Positions 53,609-62,646 are shown, counted from the stretch's first letter. The stretch is DNA of 64,000 nucleotides from Lachnospiraceae bacterium (GCA_019423745.1 JAHZAV010000009.1:1-64000); one strand, 5' to 3'. Notes: a model not told the origin generated them from the letters alone. Program-made: numbers and translations.

Positions 53609-55021
53609 CTATTCTTTCCCGTTAAAACAGTACGTACAAAGCTTGCATGGTTCAATTCCAATTGAAGCAATAAGATCGTCCAGTCTGTGATACCGAAGTG
53701 TCGTAAAGTTCTGCTGTTTCCGAATTGCTTCAATCATTTTTGCATAACGGCAGCTATCCGGCTTTGTATACTCTTCCAACACTTCACTGGAGCAGTCCTC
53801 TCCCTCTATATCACGAATTACTCGTCTTGTAATAAGATCCATATCTGATTTGGATCTGGAAAAGTTCAAATATTTACAACCATACACAAGCGGCGGACAT
53901 GCCGGACGGACATGTACTTCTTTTGCTCCGCTCTTATAAAGAAATTCTGTAGTTTCTCTCAACTGCGTACCTCTTACAATCGAATCGTCAATTAAAAGAA
54001 GCTTCTTATCCTCTATCAATTCCTTTACCGGAATCAGTTTCATGCGGGCAATCAGATTACGCTGGCTCTGATTCTGAGGCATAAAAGATCTCGGCCATGT
54101 GGGCGTATATTTAATAAACGGTCTTGCATAAGGAATTCCGGATTCATTAGAATATCCGATTGCATGTGCAATACCGGAGTCCGGCACTCCTGCAACAATA
54201 TCCGGCTGTACGCTGTCTCCATCTCGTTTTGCAAGCATACTTCCGCACTTATAACGCATTGCTTCTACATTGACTCCCTCATAGGCAGATGTAGGATAAC
54301 CATAATATACCCATAAAAAGGAACAGATCCTCATTTCTTCACCGGGTTCGGCCACCGTTTCTACATGTTCCGGTGTAATGTAAACAATTTCCGCAGGTCC
54401 CAGCTCTTTGTAATCTGTATACCCTAAGTTGATATAAGCAAAACTTTCAAAGGAGACACAAAAACCATCTTCCCGTTTTCCAACCATAACAGGGGTTCTT
54501 CCATATTTATCTCTGGCAGCATATAAACCATCTTTTGTCATCAACATAAGTGTGAGCGAACCATCTATCATCCCTTGTGCATATCGGATTCCCTCCACAA
54601 ACGAAGATTTCCTGCAAATCAAAGAAGCGACCAGCTCTGTAGCATTAATCTGTCCGCCGCTCATTTCCTGAAAATGAGAATGGCCGTCTTCATATGCTTT
54701 TTTCAGAAGCTCATCCAGATTATTGATCTTTCCTACTGTAGTTATAGCAAAGCTCCCCAAGTGAGACTGAATCAGAAGCGGCTGGGGTTCATAGTCTGAA
54801 ATACAGCCAATTCCCAAATTTCCTTCCATTTCTTCCACATCTCGTTCAAATTTTGTACGAAATGGTGAGTTTTCAATGTTGTGTATTGCTCTGTTAAATC
54901 CATTTTCACCATAAGTAGCCATTCCTCCTCGCCTTGTACCAAGGTGTGAATGATAGTCTACTCCGTAAAACAATTCCCATATACAATCTTTCTTTGATGC
55001 AACGCCGAAAAAACCACCCAT
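53609..55021 (-). CDS. PurF-like amidophosphoribosyltransferase homologue lacking the N-terminal catalytic Cys
   Basis: 470 residues from ATG 55021 (MGGFFGVASKKDC), which has AAGGAGG 9 nt upstream. PurF needs Cys as the first residue after Met; here the position is Gly-Gly, and the first Cys is at 13. The glutaminase-fold region is otherwise recognisable (YHSHLGTRRGGMATYGENG, IGCISDYEPQPLL, TVGKINN). The phosphoribosyltransferase part is intact: VAGVPDSGIAHAIGYS and the PRPP loop KLLLIDDSIVRGTQLRET. A C-terminal CKLCTYC set may bind metal. Such Cys-less relatives exist in Clostridia; an ammonia-dependent or non-purine function is possible. Firm promoter upstream; co-transcribed with the IscR-like gene. 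Confidence 0.85.
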   Translation of the reverse strand: MGGFFGVASKKDCIWELFYGVDYHSHLGTRRGGMATYGENGFNRAIHNIENSPFRTKFERDVEEMEGNLGIGCISDYEPQPLLIQSHLGSFAITTVGKINNLDELLKKAYEDGHSHFQEMSGGQINATELVASLICRKSSFVEGIRYAQGMIDGSLTLMLMTKDGLYAARDKYGRTPVMVGKREDGFCVSFESFAYINLGYTDYKELGPAEIVYITPEHVETVAEPGEEMRICSFLWVYYGYPTSAYEGVNVEAMRYKCGSMLAKRDGDSVQPDIVAGVPDSGIAHAIGYSNESGIPYARPFIKYTPTWPRSFMPQNQSQRNLIARMKLIPVKELIEDKKLLLIDDSIVRGTQLRETTEFLYKSGAKEVHVRPACPPLVYGCKYLNFSRSKSDMDLITRRVIRDIEGEDCSSEVLEEYTKPDSCRYAKMIEAIRKQQNFTTLRYHRLDDLIASIGIEPCKLCTYCFNGKE

Positions 55022-55075
55022 GTACTTTTTTGCCTCCTTAATTATAAAAATTAAATCTCCTGTAAATACGTGTTT

Positions 55076-55104
55076 ATTATAAAGGATAATTTTATCAGAC
55101 ACAA
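55076..55104 (-). promoter_or_regulatory. Promoter of the PurF-like/Rrf2 operon
   Basis: Minus strand: TTGTGT (55104-55099), 17-bp spacer, TATAAT (55081-55076), 55 nt upstream of ATG 55021. Confidence 0.7.
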
Positions 55105-55136
55105 GGTAAAATCTTATAAACTCTGGTTTAACTGCA

Positions 55137-55165
55137 TTGACTTTTGCTCTGATATGTGGTAGTGT
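55137..55165 (+). promoter_or_regulatory. Promoter of the cold shock gene
   Basis: TTGACT (55137-55142), 17-bp spacer, TAGTGT (55160-55165). The transcript would have a leader of about 75 nt before ATG 55245, as is common for cold shock genes. Back-to-back with the PurF-like promoter. Confidence 0.6.
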
Positions 55166-55244
55166 TAGAGAGTACAATTTCCAGACAATTCTGGACATTG
55201 CACAGATTTCAACTTATTTTTTTATTATTTATGGAGGTAGTACA

Positions 55245-55445
55245 ATGAACAAAGGTACTGTGAAATGGTTTAATAACCAGAAAGGTTACGGATTTATTTC
55301 CGATGAATCCGGAAATGACGTATTCGTTCATTATTCCGGACTTGTTATGGATGGTTTTAAATCATTGGAAGAAGGCCAGGCGGTAGAATTCGAAGTAACC
55401 GAAGGCGCAAAAGGACCACAGGCAGTCAACGTAGTAAAACTTTAG
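55245..55445 (+). CDS. CspA-family cold shock protein
   Basis: 66 residues from ATG 55245, with TGGAGGT upstream. Single cold shock domain with both RNA-binding motifs, GYGFISDE (RNP1-type) and DVFVHYSGL (RNP2-type), in MNKGTVKWFNNQKGYGFI... Binds single-stranded RNA/DNA and acts as RNA chaperone. Length and composition are standard. An ATG farther upstream in frame is inside the promoter and is not used. Confidence 0.96.
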   Translation: MNKGTVKWFNNQKGYGFISDESGNDVFVHYSGLVMDGFKSLEEGQAVEFEVTEGAKGPQAVNVVKL

Positions 55446-55546
55446 TGGTTAAAAATTAATCGAGAGTAAGATGTACCTTTTATTTATATAAATAGCAGTT
55501 TCGATTTAGATATTTAAAAGCCATACATGCGAATGCGATTAAAAAA

Positions 55547-55582
55547 GAATGCCGGGACAGCATATGCCCCGGCATTCTTTTT
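55547..55582. terminator. Bidirectional intrinsic terminator
   Basis: GAATGCCGGG and CCCGGCATTC arms, T-run on the plus side and A-run before it. It serves both the cold shock gene (+) and the ACT-domain gene (-). Confidence 0.85.
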
Positions 55583-56024
55583 ATACATTTGCTCTATATG
55601 CCTCGTCGGCAGTATATACATCAAATCCGCTTCCCTTCAAGATATCAATCACCCTTCCAGGATCATCGCTTTTCAAAACAGCGGCCGCATCACTTCCGTT
55701 TGCAAATGCATACATATATTCGATATTGACTTCACCATCAACAAGCTGGTGCATCGCCTTACTCAAAGATCCGGTTGCATGCGGCACTCGAAGCGCCACG
55801 ACATCTGTGAGCATGGCTGTGATTCCGGCCTCCTTTAACACTGCTCTTCCTTTATGAGGCTCTGATACAATCATTCGGAGCATACCATACTCTGAAGTAT
55901 CTGCCAGACTTAAAGCTACAATATTTACTCCGCCTTCTGCCAGCGTTGCAAGCACTTCATCCAGACGGCCTTCTCTATTTTCCAGAAATACTGATAACTG
56001 TTGTACTGTATTGCTAATACCCAT
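55581..56024 (-). CDS. Tandem ACT-domain protein (IorAB/PaaK operon)
   Basis: 147 residues with two ACT domains: VQQLSVFLENREGRLDEVLATLAEGGVNIVAL (first) and RVPHATGSLSKAMHQLVDGEVNIEYMYAF (second). ACT domains bind amino acids or other small ligands. It is paralogous to the ACT protein at 57468-57887. As last gene of the arylpyruvate operon it may sense an aromatic amino acid and regulate the ligase or transcription; no DNA-binding domain is present. No catalytic domain. Confidence 0.88.
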   Translation of the reverse strand: MGISNTVQQLSVFLENREGRLDEVLATLAEGGVNIVALSLADTSEYGMLRMIVSEPHKGRAVLKEAGITAMLTDVVALRVPHATGSLSKAMHQLVDGEVNIEYMYAFANGSDAAAVLKSDDPGRVIDILKGSGFDVYTADEAYRANV

Positions 56025-56040
56025 GATATTCCCCTCCTTC

Positions 56041-57372
56041 TTACATCTGCCTATTATCGATCACACGTTTTGCTTTGCCTTCGCTTCTCTGGATCGTCTT
56101 TGGTTCAACCAGTTTCACTCGTACGGATACACCCAGCGCCTGTTTCAAAACGGCTCCGACCTTATTTTTCAGCTCATCCAGCTTTCTGATCTCGTCAGAG
56201 AAGTACTGTTCATCTACTTCCACCATAACAGTTAAAACATCCATATTGTTTTCCCGGTCAACGATCATCAGATAATGAGGTGCAACTCCGCCTCCCATAG
56301 ACAAAAGTGCAGTTTCAACCTGTGTCGGGAATACATTGACACCACGGATTACCTTCATATCATCTGTACGTCCTGTAAACTTGCTGATTCTTGGCAATGT
56401 TCTGCCACATTTACAAGTACTGTGGTTAATACTTGTTAAATCTTTGGTTCGGTATCTAAGCAGAGGCATTCCCTCTTTAGAAAGAGTCGTAAATACAAGC
56501 TCTCCTGTCTCCCCGTCAGCACATGGCTCCTGGGTGGCCGGATTCAGAATTTCAGGATAGAAATGATCCTCATATACATGGAGGCCTTCATGGTGAATAC
56601 AATCCAGAGCAACACCCGGACCTGTAATCTCGCACAGACCATAAATATCGAAACAATTGATATGAAGAATGCTTTCAATTTTTTTACGCATCTCTTCTGT
56701 CCACGGCTCTGCTCCATGAATTCCTGCCTTCAGCTGCATACGGTCTACCAGCCCTGCCTCCTGGATAGACTCAGCAAGATAAACTGCATAGGATGGTGTA
56801 CATGCAAATGCGGTAGCACCGAAGTCCTCCATACACATCATCTGGCGCTGTGTATTTCCTGCAGACATAGGAATTGCCATTGCTCCAAGTGCCTGTGCTC
56901 CCAGATCCAGACCCATTCCTCCTGTGAAAAGCCCATATCCATAACATACATGAATACGATCCTCTGCGGTAAGACCTGCCATAGTCAACGCTCTTGCCAC
57001 ACATTCTCCCCACACCTCTACATCTTTCTTCGTATAGGAAGCCAGAGTCAGTTTTCCTGTTGTTCCGGAAGTCCCCTGTACACGGGCAATCTGTTTTTGC
57101 GGAACTGCGAGAAGTCCAAACGGATAATTATCTCTCAAATCTTCTTTCGTTGTGAAAGGAAGCTTTCCAATATCCTCAATTCCTTTAATATCTCCTGGTT
57201 CTACGCCAAGATCCTGCATTTTCTTCCGGTAAAACTCTACATTATTGTACACTCTGTGCACCAAATCTACCAGCTTTTTGCTCTGCAGGGCCGACATCTC
57301 GTCCCTGCTCATACACTCAATTTTCGGATCTCTGATCCTTTCCTGCCAATTTTCTAATGATACTCCTGCCAT
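56041..57372 (-). CDS. Phenylacetate-CoA ligase family protein (PaaK), copy 1
   Basis: 443 residues, ANL superfamily. ATP-binding loop QGTSGTTGKLTLASYT, acyl-binding YGYGLFTGGMGLDLGAQA, motif FDIYGLCEITGPG, RYRTKDLTSI and the hinge GRTDDMKVIRGVNVFPTQVE; the C-terminal PaaK-type cap ends with KTIQRSEGKAKRVIDNR. It makes an aryl-CoA, or works in reverse to gain ATP from aryl-acetyl-CoA. It is 45% or more similar by eye to copy 2 in pattern, in the same operon. It follows an ACT gene by about 95 bp. Confidence 0.93.
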   Translation of the reverse strand: MAGVSLENWQERIRDPKIECMSRDEMSALQSKKLVDLVHRVYNNVEFYRKKMQDLGVEPGDIKGIEDIGKLPFTTKEDLRDNYPFGLLAVPQKQIARVQGTSGTTGKLTLASYTKKDVEVWGECVARALTMAGLTAEDRIHVCYGYGLFTGGMGLDLGAQALGAMAIPMSAGNTQRQMMCMEDFGATAFACTPSYAVYLAESIQEAGLVDRMQLKAGIHGAEPWTEEMRKKIESILHINCFDIYGLCEITGPGVALDCIHHEGLHVYEDHFYPEILNPATQEPCADGETGELVFTTLSKEGMPLLRYRTKDLTSINHSTCKCGRTLPRISKFTGRTDDMKVIRGVNVFPTQVETALLSMGGGVAPHYLMIVDRENNMDVLTVMVEVDEQYFSDEIRKLDELKNKVGAVLKQALGVSVRVKLVEPKTIQRSEGKAKRVIDNRQM

Positions 57373-57467
57373 TTTATTTTACTCCTATTCTTAATTTCTT
57401 CCGGTACAAGGGCATGAAACACCCCTATCTCAACCGTATTTTTCCTTGTGCATCAATGCAATCCGTC

Positions 57468-57887
57468 TTAAAGATCTGATTCATCTACTATCTTCACATC
57501 TGCACTCTTAAGAATGGAAGCTGCCTTTTCATAATCGTCTGTATTAAATACCAGAACCGGAGCGCGTCCTTCGCGGATTACAAATGAGTAGATGTAACTT
57601 ACATTGATGTGATTTTCTGCAAGTATTGCCAACATCTGATTGAGATTGCCTTTTTTATCTTCCAGCTCTACGCCGATCACGTCGCTGATTTTTACGACAA
57701 ATCCCCGTTCAGTAAGATAACCCTTCGCCTCTGCTGGCTTATCGACTACGAGACGAAGGATACCAAACTCCGGAGTATCCAAAGACGCGACCGCCCGGAT
57801 ATTTACATGCGCTTCTGTAAGCTTGGATGTAACTTCCATCAGGCTGCCCGGCTTATTCTCCACGAATACTGATAATTGTTTTAGCAT
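57468..57887 (-). CDS. Tandem ACT-domain protein (IorAB/PaaK operon)
   Basis: 139 residues, two ACT domains: LKQLSVFVENKPGSLMEVTSKLTEAHVNIRAV and VIGVELEDKKGNLNQMLAILAENHINVSYIYSF. Paralogue of the other ACT protein of this operon. Lies between iorB and paaK copy 1, 34 bp from iorB. Likely senses an aromatic amino acid or 2-oxoacid; effect unknown. Confidence 0.88.
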   Translation of the reverse strand: MLKQLSVFVENKPGSLMEVTSKLTEAHVNIRAVASLDTPEFGILRLVVDKPAEAKGYLTERGFVVKISDVIGVELEDKKGNLNQMLAILAENHINVSYIYSFVIREGRAPVLVFNTDDYEKAASILKSADVKIVDESDL

Positions 57888-57920
57888 GTGACACCTCCTT
57901 CTTGGTTTCTTTCTTCTATA

Positions 57921-58499
57921 TCATCTTGAAATAAGGTGATACCCAACATCAAATGCGGCTTTATTAATTTCAATTGTCTTTGGAGGTACAGTATTTTCAA
58001 TTACCTGATACCAGTCCTCCTTTGAAAAATCCATATGCTGCGCCGCAACTCCCAAAACAATCATATTAAATACTTTGGGATTTCCAAGTTTTTTTGATTC
58101 CTCGGTCGCATTGACTGCATAAACCTTATAATCTTTTTTCAAATCTTCCAAAATACCTTCCGGATAGTTTGCCGCTCCAATCACTACCGGCATAGGATCA
58201 ATACGCCAATCATTTATAACAAGTGCTCCGTCTTTTTTCAGGAAATGTGCATATCTCATGGCTTCCAGTCTTTCAAAAGCAATAATTACATCTGCCTGGC
58301 CTTCTTCTACAATAGGCTCTGCTACTTTTTCGCCATAGCGCACAAAGGTGACAACGCTTCCGCCCCTCTGAGCCATTCCATGTACTTCTGACAGCTTTAC
58401 GTCATATCCTCCCGCAATGGCAAGGCCTCCCAACACTCTGCTTGTCAGAAGCGTTCCCTGTCCGCCGACACCTACGATCATAATATTTTTTACTGCCAT
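57921..58499 (-). CDS. iorB: Indolepyruvate:ferredoxin oxidoreductase beta subunit
   Basis: 192 residues, gamma-type domain of 2-oxoacid oxidoreductases. N-terminal IMIVGVGGQGTLLTSRVLGGLA and SEVHGMAQRGGSVVTFVRYG are family signatures. With IorA it oxidises aryl pyruvates (indolepyruvate, phenylpyruvate, 4-hydroxyphenylpyruvate) to aryl-acetyl-CoA, reducing ferredoxin. ATG follows the iorA stop with a 1-nt overlap region. Confidence 0.95.
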   Translation of the reverse strand: MAVKNIMIVGVGGQGTLLTSRVLGGLAIAGGYDVKLSEVHGMAQRGGSVVTFVRYGEKVAEPIVEEGQADVIIAFERLEAMRYAHFLKKDGALVINDWRIDPMPVVIGAANYPEGILEDLKKDYKVYAVNATEESKKLGNPKVFNMIVLGVAAQHMDFSKEDWYQVIENTVPPKTIEINKAAFDVGYHLISR

Positions 58500-60265
58500 T
58501 ATCTGTCACCTTCCTTTACTAATTCAATTGCACCGAATTTGCACAAAGAATCGCACAAACCGCATCCGGTACACATCGTATCATCAATATGGATGGTTCC
58601 ATCTTCATTTTTAGTCATAGCCGGACATCCTGGTTTCATACACATGCCGCACTTCTTACATTTATCTGGATGTGCAACATACAGTGGTTTCTTTGCTTTC
58701 GAAAGGAGTACACATGGTGTCTTTGTAATAATGACAGAAACTTCATCCCTTGCTACTTCTTCCTTAATTGCTTTTTCCAAAGTTACAATATCAAACGCAT
58801 TAATCTCCTGAACATGTTTCACACCAAGAGCACGACAAAGTCCCGGAATATCAATTGCCCAAGTAGGATCTCCCTGAAGAGTCTTACCTGTTGCCGCATG
58901 ATCCTGGTGTCCTGTCATTCCTGTTGTTGAATTATCCAGAATAATAACAGTTCCCGTGGCCTTGTTATACATCATATTCATAAGAGAATTGACTCCCGTA
59001 TGTAAAAATGTAGAATCGCCAATTACAGCTACCCAATTCTTAATATATTCCTTGCCTTTCGCTTTCTCCATTCCGTGAAGAGTGGAAATACTTGCGCCCA
59101 TACAGACTGTAGTATCTACAACGCTAAGCGGCGCAACTGCTCCTAAAGTATAGCATCCGATGTCGCCTGCCGCATGAATTTTCAGCTTATTCAGCACATA
59201 ATATACACTGCGATGGGGGCATCCCGGACACAGAATCGGAGGACGTCCCGGAACTGCTGCCGGAGCTGCAAGATCCAGCTTTTCATGGAGAATTGCTTCC
59301 CGAATCATATTAGCGCTGTATTCGCCCTGAACGGTAAAAATCTCTTTTCCTACTGCCTTAATCCCCCAGGATTTCACCTGTTCCTCAATAACCGGATCCA
59401 GCTCTTCCACAATATAAAGCTTATCAACTCTGGCCGCGAAATCTTCAATCATCTTTCTTGGAAGTGGATTTACCATACCCAGTTTAAGAACAGAAGCTTC
59501 CGGCATAGCTTCTTTTACATATTGATAAGGAATCCCACTGGTAATCACACCGATTTTTGTATCTCCCATCTCCACACGATTGACAGGCAGTGTATTGGCA
59601 GCCTCTGCAAGTTCTTTATTCCTTTTCTCAATTTCTACATGACGCCCCTTTGCATTACCCGGCATCATAACATTTTTCGCAATATTGCGCTCATACGGTT
59701 TATCTTGAATTTCTTCCCGTTCGCATAATTCTACAAGTCCCTGTGAATGAGCCAGTCTTGTTGTTGTACGGAAAACAAAAGGACGGTCAAATTTCTCACT
59801 TAATTCAAAAGCCATTTTCATAAATTCTTTTGCTTCTGCACTGTCTGATGGTTCCAGAACCGGAAGCTGTGCTGCTCTTGCCACCATACGAGTATCCTGT
59901 TCATTCTGAGAACTGTAAAGTCCCGGATCATCTGCGACAACAATAACAAGGCCGCCGTTAACTCCCATATAAGAAACGGTATAAGCTGGATCCGCTGCCA
60001 CATTAAATCCTACATGTTTCATACAGGACATGGCTCTTGCCCCGGAAACAGAAGCTCCAATTGCCACTTCTGTAGCCACCTTCTCATTCGGTGACCACTC
60101 ACAGTACAGATCGTCTTTATACTGTACCAGATACTCACTAATCTCTGTGCTCGGTGTTCCGGGATACGCTGCAGATACTTTTACTCCTGCCTCATATGCT
60201 CCCCTGGCAATTGCCTCATTACCAAGCATAATTACTTTCTTTGACTCTGACATTTTATAGTCCAT
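58499..60265 (-). CDS. iorA: Indolepyruvate:ferredoxin oxidoreductase alpha subunit
   Basis: 588 residues. Pyrimidine-binding part at the N-terminus (VIMLGNEAIARGAYEAGVKVSAAYPGTPSTEI), TPP-binding part with ILCPGCPHRS, VCMGASISTLHGMEKA, AVIGDSTFLHTGVNSLM and LDNSTTGMTGHQDHAATG, and a C-terminal two-cluster ferredoxin domain (HPDKCKKCGMCMKPGCP and CTGCGLCDSLCKFGA). Catalytic partner of IorB. Its start overlaps the end of paaK copy 2 by 11 nt. Confidence 0.95.
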   Translation of the reverse strand: MDYKMSESKKVIMLGNEAIARGAYEAGVKVSAAYPGTPSTEISEYLVQYKDDLYCEWSPNEKVATEVAIGASVSGARAMSCMKHVGFNVAADPAYTVSYMGVNGGLVIVVADDPGLYSSQNEQDTRMVARAAQLPVLEPSDSAEAKEFMKMAFELSEKFDRPFVFRTTTRLAHSQGLVELCEREEIQDKPYERNIAKNVMMPGNAKGRHVEIEKRNKELAEAANTLPVNRVEMGDTKIGVITSGIPYQYVKEAMPEASVLKLGMVNPLPRKMIEDFAARVDKLYIVEELDPVIEEQVKSWGIKAVGKEIFTVQGEYSANMIREAILHEKLDLAAPAAVPGRPPILCPGCPHRSVYYVLNKLKIHAAGDIGCYTLGAVAPLSVVDTTVCMGASISTLHGMEKAKGKEYIKNWVAVIGDSTFLHTGVNSLMNMMYNKATGTVIILDNSTTGMTGHQDHAATGKTLQGDPTWAIDIPGLCRALGVKHVQEINAFDIVTLEKAIKEEVARDEVSVIITKTPCVLLSKAKKPLYVAHPDKCKKCGMCMKPGCPAMTKNEDGTIHIDDTMCTGCGLCDSLCKFGAIELVKEGDR

Positions 60266-61565
60266 CCTTTCTCAAATCTGTTACTCTCCTTGCTTTACCT
60301 TCAAATCTCTGAAGCGAATAAGGCGCTACCAATTTGATCTGCGTGGCAAGTCCCAGCTGAGCCTTCAGCCCCTTCTTTATCCTTGCTTCCAGTTCACTTA
60401 ACATAGCGTAACTGTCAAGAAGTCTGTCGTCTACAAGCTCTACTGTAATTGTCATCACATCCAATCGATTCTTCCGTTCCACAAGGATTTCGTAATGAGG
60501 TCCAATCTCCGGAATCTGAAGAAGTACCTCTTCTATCTGTGTCGGGAATACGTTGACTCCTCTGATTACAAGCATATCATCCGCACGTCCGGAAAGATTT
60601 TCCATTCGCACAGTTGTTCTTCCACATTTACAAGGTTCATACATTAATCTTGTAAGATCTCCGGTACGATATCTGACAAGCGGCAATGCCTCCTTGCCAA
60701 GACAAGTGACAACCAGCTCTCCTTTTTCTCCCGGCGGAAGTACCCTTCCTGTCTTGGGATCAATGATTTCCGGAATAAACCAGTCCTCATTGACATGCAT
60801 TCCTGCAAGCTGTTCACATTCTCCGGCGACACCTGGTCCACACAATTCACTCATCCCGTAATTTTGCGTACAAAGGAATTGGTCTCCCCATACTTTATGC
60901 ATCTCATCTCTCATCGGCTCGGTCATACCCTCGCCGCCAAATAGTCCAATATGTATTTTGAGATCCTTGACAGGATCTATTCCTCTTGCCCGAATTTCCT
61001 CACCTAAATGTAACGCGTAGGATGGGGTTGCCACAAGCAGCGTCACCCCCATATCCTGCATAAACATAATCTGCTTCTTCGTATTTCCTGATGACATAGG
61101 AATGACAGAAGCTCCTATTTTCTCCAGTCCGCCATGCAGTCCCAAAGCTCCGGTAAATGTTCCGTAACCAAAAGAAATCTGCGCCACGTCCTCTGATGTA
61201 GCTCCACCCATACAAGCGACACGGGCAACATTATTTAACCAGACTTCCAGATCATGTCTTGTATAGCCTACCACAGTAGGTTTCCCTGTTGTCCCGGAGC
61301 TTGCATGAAAACGTACCAGATCTTTTTTATCTACTGCAAAAAGCCCCATAGGATAATGATCTCTGAAATCGGATTTATATGTAAAAGGCAGTTTTGACAG
61401 ATCTTCCAAAGAGCGGATATCTTCCGGCTTTACACCTGCCTCATCCATCTTCTTACGATAAGGAGCAACCTTCTCATAAATATAATGAACCGTCTCCTTC
61501 AGTTTTGCTAACTGGATTGCTTCTATCTCGCTTCTTGGCAGGGTCTCTTCCTTTGACCAAATCAT
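60255..61565 (-). CDS. Phenylacetate-CoA ligase family protein (PaaK), copy 2, first gene of operon
   Basis: 436 residues, ANL superfamily. HASSGTTGKPTVVGYT (ATP loop), SFGYGTFTGALGLHGG, CTQNYGMSELCGPGV, YRTGDLTRLM and GRADDMLVIRGVNVFPTQIE. It should catalyse aryl-acetate + CoA + ATP or the reverse. As first gene before iorA it would couple aryl-acetyl-CoA made by IorAB to ATP or AMP metabolism. ATG 61565 is preceded by AGGAGG. Paralogue of copy 1 (56041). Confidence 0.93.
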   Translation of the reverse strand: MIWSKEETLPRSEIEAIQLAKLKETVHYIYEKVAPYRKKMDEAGVKPEDIRSLEDLSKLPFTYKSDFRDHYPMGLFAVDKKDLVRFHASSGTTGKPTVVGYTRHDLEVWLNNVARVACMGGATSEDVAQISFGYGTFTGALGLHGGLEKIGASVIPMSSGNTKKQIMFMQDMGVTLLVATPSYALHLGEEIRARGIDPVKDLKIHIGLFGGEGMTEPMRDEMHKVWGDQFLCTQNYGMSELCGPGVAGECEQLAGMHVNEDWFIPEIIDPKTGRVLPPGEKGELVVTCLGKEALPLVRYRTGDLTRLMYEPCKCGRTTVRMENLSGRADDMLVIRGVNVFPTQIEEVLLQIPEIGPHYEILVERKNRLDVMTITVELVDDRLLDSYAMLSELEARIKKGLKAQLGLATQIKLVAPYSLQRFEGKARRVTDLRKDGL

Positions 61566-61677
61566 GACTGTTCCTCCTTTTTTGCACTGATTATATCAAG
61601 CAATACGTACCAAACATTTCCTGTACACGGGCATTTTTTATTTTTGAATTTCCGTATGGTTCATTGCTTACTCGGAT

Positions 61678-61706
61678 ATTATATCACATTACTTTCACGA
61701 GTTAAA
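61678..61706 (-). promoter_or_regulatory. Promoter of the arylpyruvate operon
   Basis: Minus strand TTTAAC (61706-61701), 17-bp spacer, TATAAT (61683-61678), followed by a leader of about 105 nt before ATG 61565. The -35 is poor, suggesting an activator or a long regulated leader. Confidence 0.55.
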
Positions 61707-61745
61707 GCATTAATTTGCGAAAAATTAAATTTTTCTATTATAAAA

Positions 61746-61778
61746 CAAAAAGAGAAAGCCGACGGCTTTCTCTCTTTA
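61746..61778 (-). terminator. Intrinsic terminator after the NimA-like gene
   Basis: AGAGAAAGCC-gac-GGCTTTCTCT, followed by TTTTTG on the minus strand. Confidence 0.85.
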
Positions 61779-61794
61779 CTTAAATTCTTCTAAA

Positions 61795-62274
61795 TCAGTT
61801 TGTACCGTCGTGATGCTTGCAGGCATATTCATCCAGCCTAACTTTGATAACTTCCACTGCATTAATCCACTTCTCATCAAAGTTATCAAAATCTTTTCCC
61901 GTCTGATGATACATAATAGCCTTAAGTCCATGCAGCTTTTCTTCCGGTGTCTGCAAAATTTGGGCCTTCCCGTTTCCGATCAGGCTCGCAAAATAATAAC
62001 TGTGATCACAGGGCTTTTCGGCTTCCACCAACCCATGACGGCAGTCCAGTTCCACACAAATCTCTGGTTCTTCCCTAAGTGCTTCAATTTTACGTCCCAC
62101 CTTAGCGCTATGGAAATAAAAAGCCGGCACATCATCCTCATATTCACAGCCAAAATTCATTGGAACAATATAAATTTTTCCCTGGCTTGGTATACCAATC
62201 CTGCACACCTTGCATTCTGATATGACTTTCTGAATCTCCTTTAAATCCTTAATCTCACGTTTTGGTCTCCTCAT
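61795..62274 (-). CDS. Pyridoxamine 5'-phosphate oxidase-fold flavoprotein (NimA-like)
   Basis: 159 residues. Split beta-barrel FMN-binding fold of the NimA/PNPOx-like group: MRRPKREIKDLKEIQKVISECKVCRIGI, IYIVPMNFGCEYEDDVPAFYFHSAKVGRKIEALREEPEICVELD, SLIGNGKAQILQTPEEKLHGLKAIMYHQTGKDF. These proteins bind FMN or heme; some reduce nitroimidazoles, but most, as here, are just called flavoproteins. Starts 9 nt after the DUF4234 gene. Confidence 0.9.
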   Translation of the reverse strand: MRRPKREIKDLKEIQKVISECKVCRIGIPSQGKIYIVPMNFGCEYEDDVPAFYFHSAKVGRKIEALREEPEICVELDCRHGLVEAEKPCDHSYYFASLIGNGKAQILQTPEEKLHGLKAIMYHQTGKDFDNFDEKWINAVEVIKVRLDEYACKHHDGTN

Positions 62275-62283
62275 ATTCTCCTC

Positions 62284-62646
62284 CTATTCCGGTGTATAAC
62301 GGTTTATATCATTCTGAATCAAGCAATAGTTTACAATATCCAGATTCAAAATGCTTAAAATTAAATACAAAATACTATTATCTGTCACATCCGGAAAAAT
62401 CTGAAATGCTTTTCCCATCTGGTAATTCCAGTAATAACTGTAAATTCCACATGTAATAATTGTAAAAAGAATTACCATTCCCCCATCTGTATTCCACCTC
62501 TGTGGATTAATCCTCCTGGCTGTTTCATTAATCTGATACATCCAGTAAAACATATAAATGCCACATGTAATAATAGAAAATACCACACACAGCCCGATAT
62601 TTCTTCTCTGCATACGTTTATCCTCCAACATAATCTGTCCATTCAT
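62284..62646 (-). CDS. DUF4234-domain membrane protein
   Basis: 120 residues from ATG 62646 (MNGQIMLEDKRMQ), which has GAGGG upstream; ATG 62613 with GGAGG at 7 nt is also possible. The protein has two hydrophobic repeats with the same signature: FSIITCGIYMFYWMYQI and FTIITCGIYSYYWNYQM, the DUF4234 hallmark, and a third span (LYLILSILNLDIVNY). Function unknown. Co-directional with the NimA-like gene. Confidence 0.85.
   Translation of the reverse strand: MNGQIMLEDKRMQRRNIGLCVVFSIITCGIYMFYWMYQINETARRINPQRWNTDGGMVILFTIITCGIYSYYWNYQMGKAFQIFPDVTDNSILYLILSILNLDIVNYCLIQNDINRYTPE

Noticed and set aside
56563..57357. A 264-residue open frame on the plus strand
   Set aside because: Antisense to paaK copy 1; Cys/His-rich translation without domain pattern, no ribosome-binding site.
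59174..59728. A 184-residue plus-strand open frame
   Set aside because: Antisense to iorA, no start signal or conserved motif.
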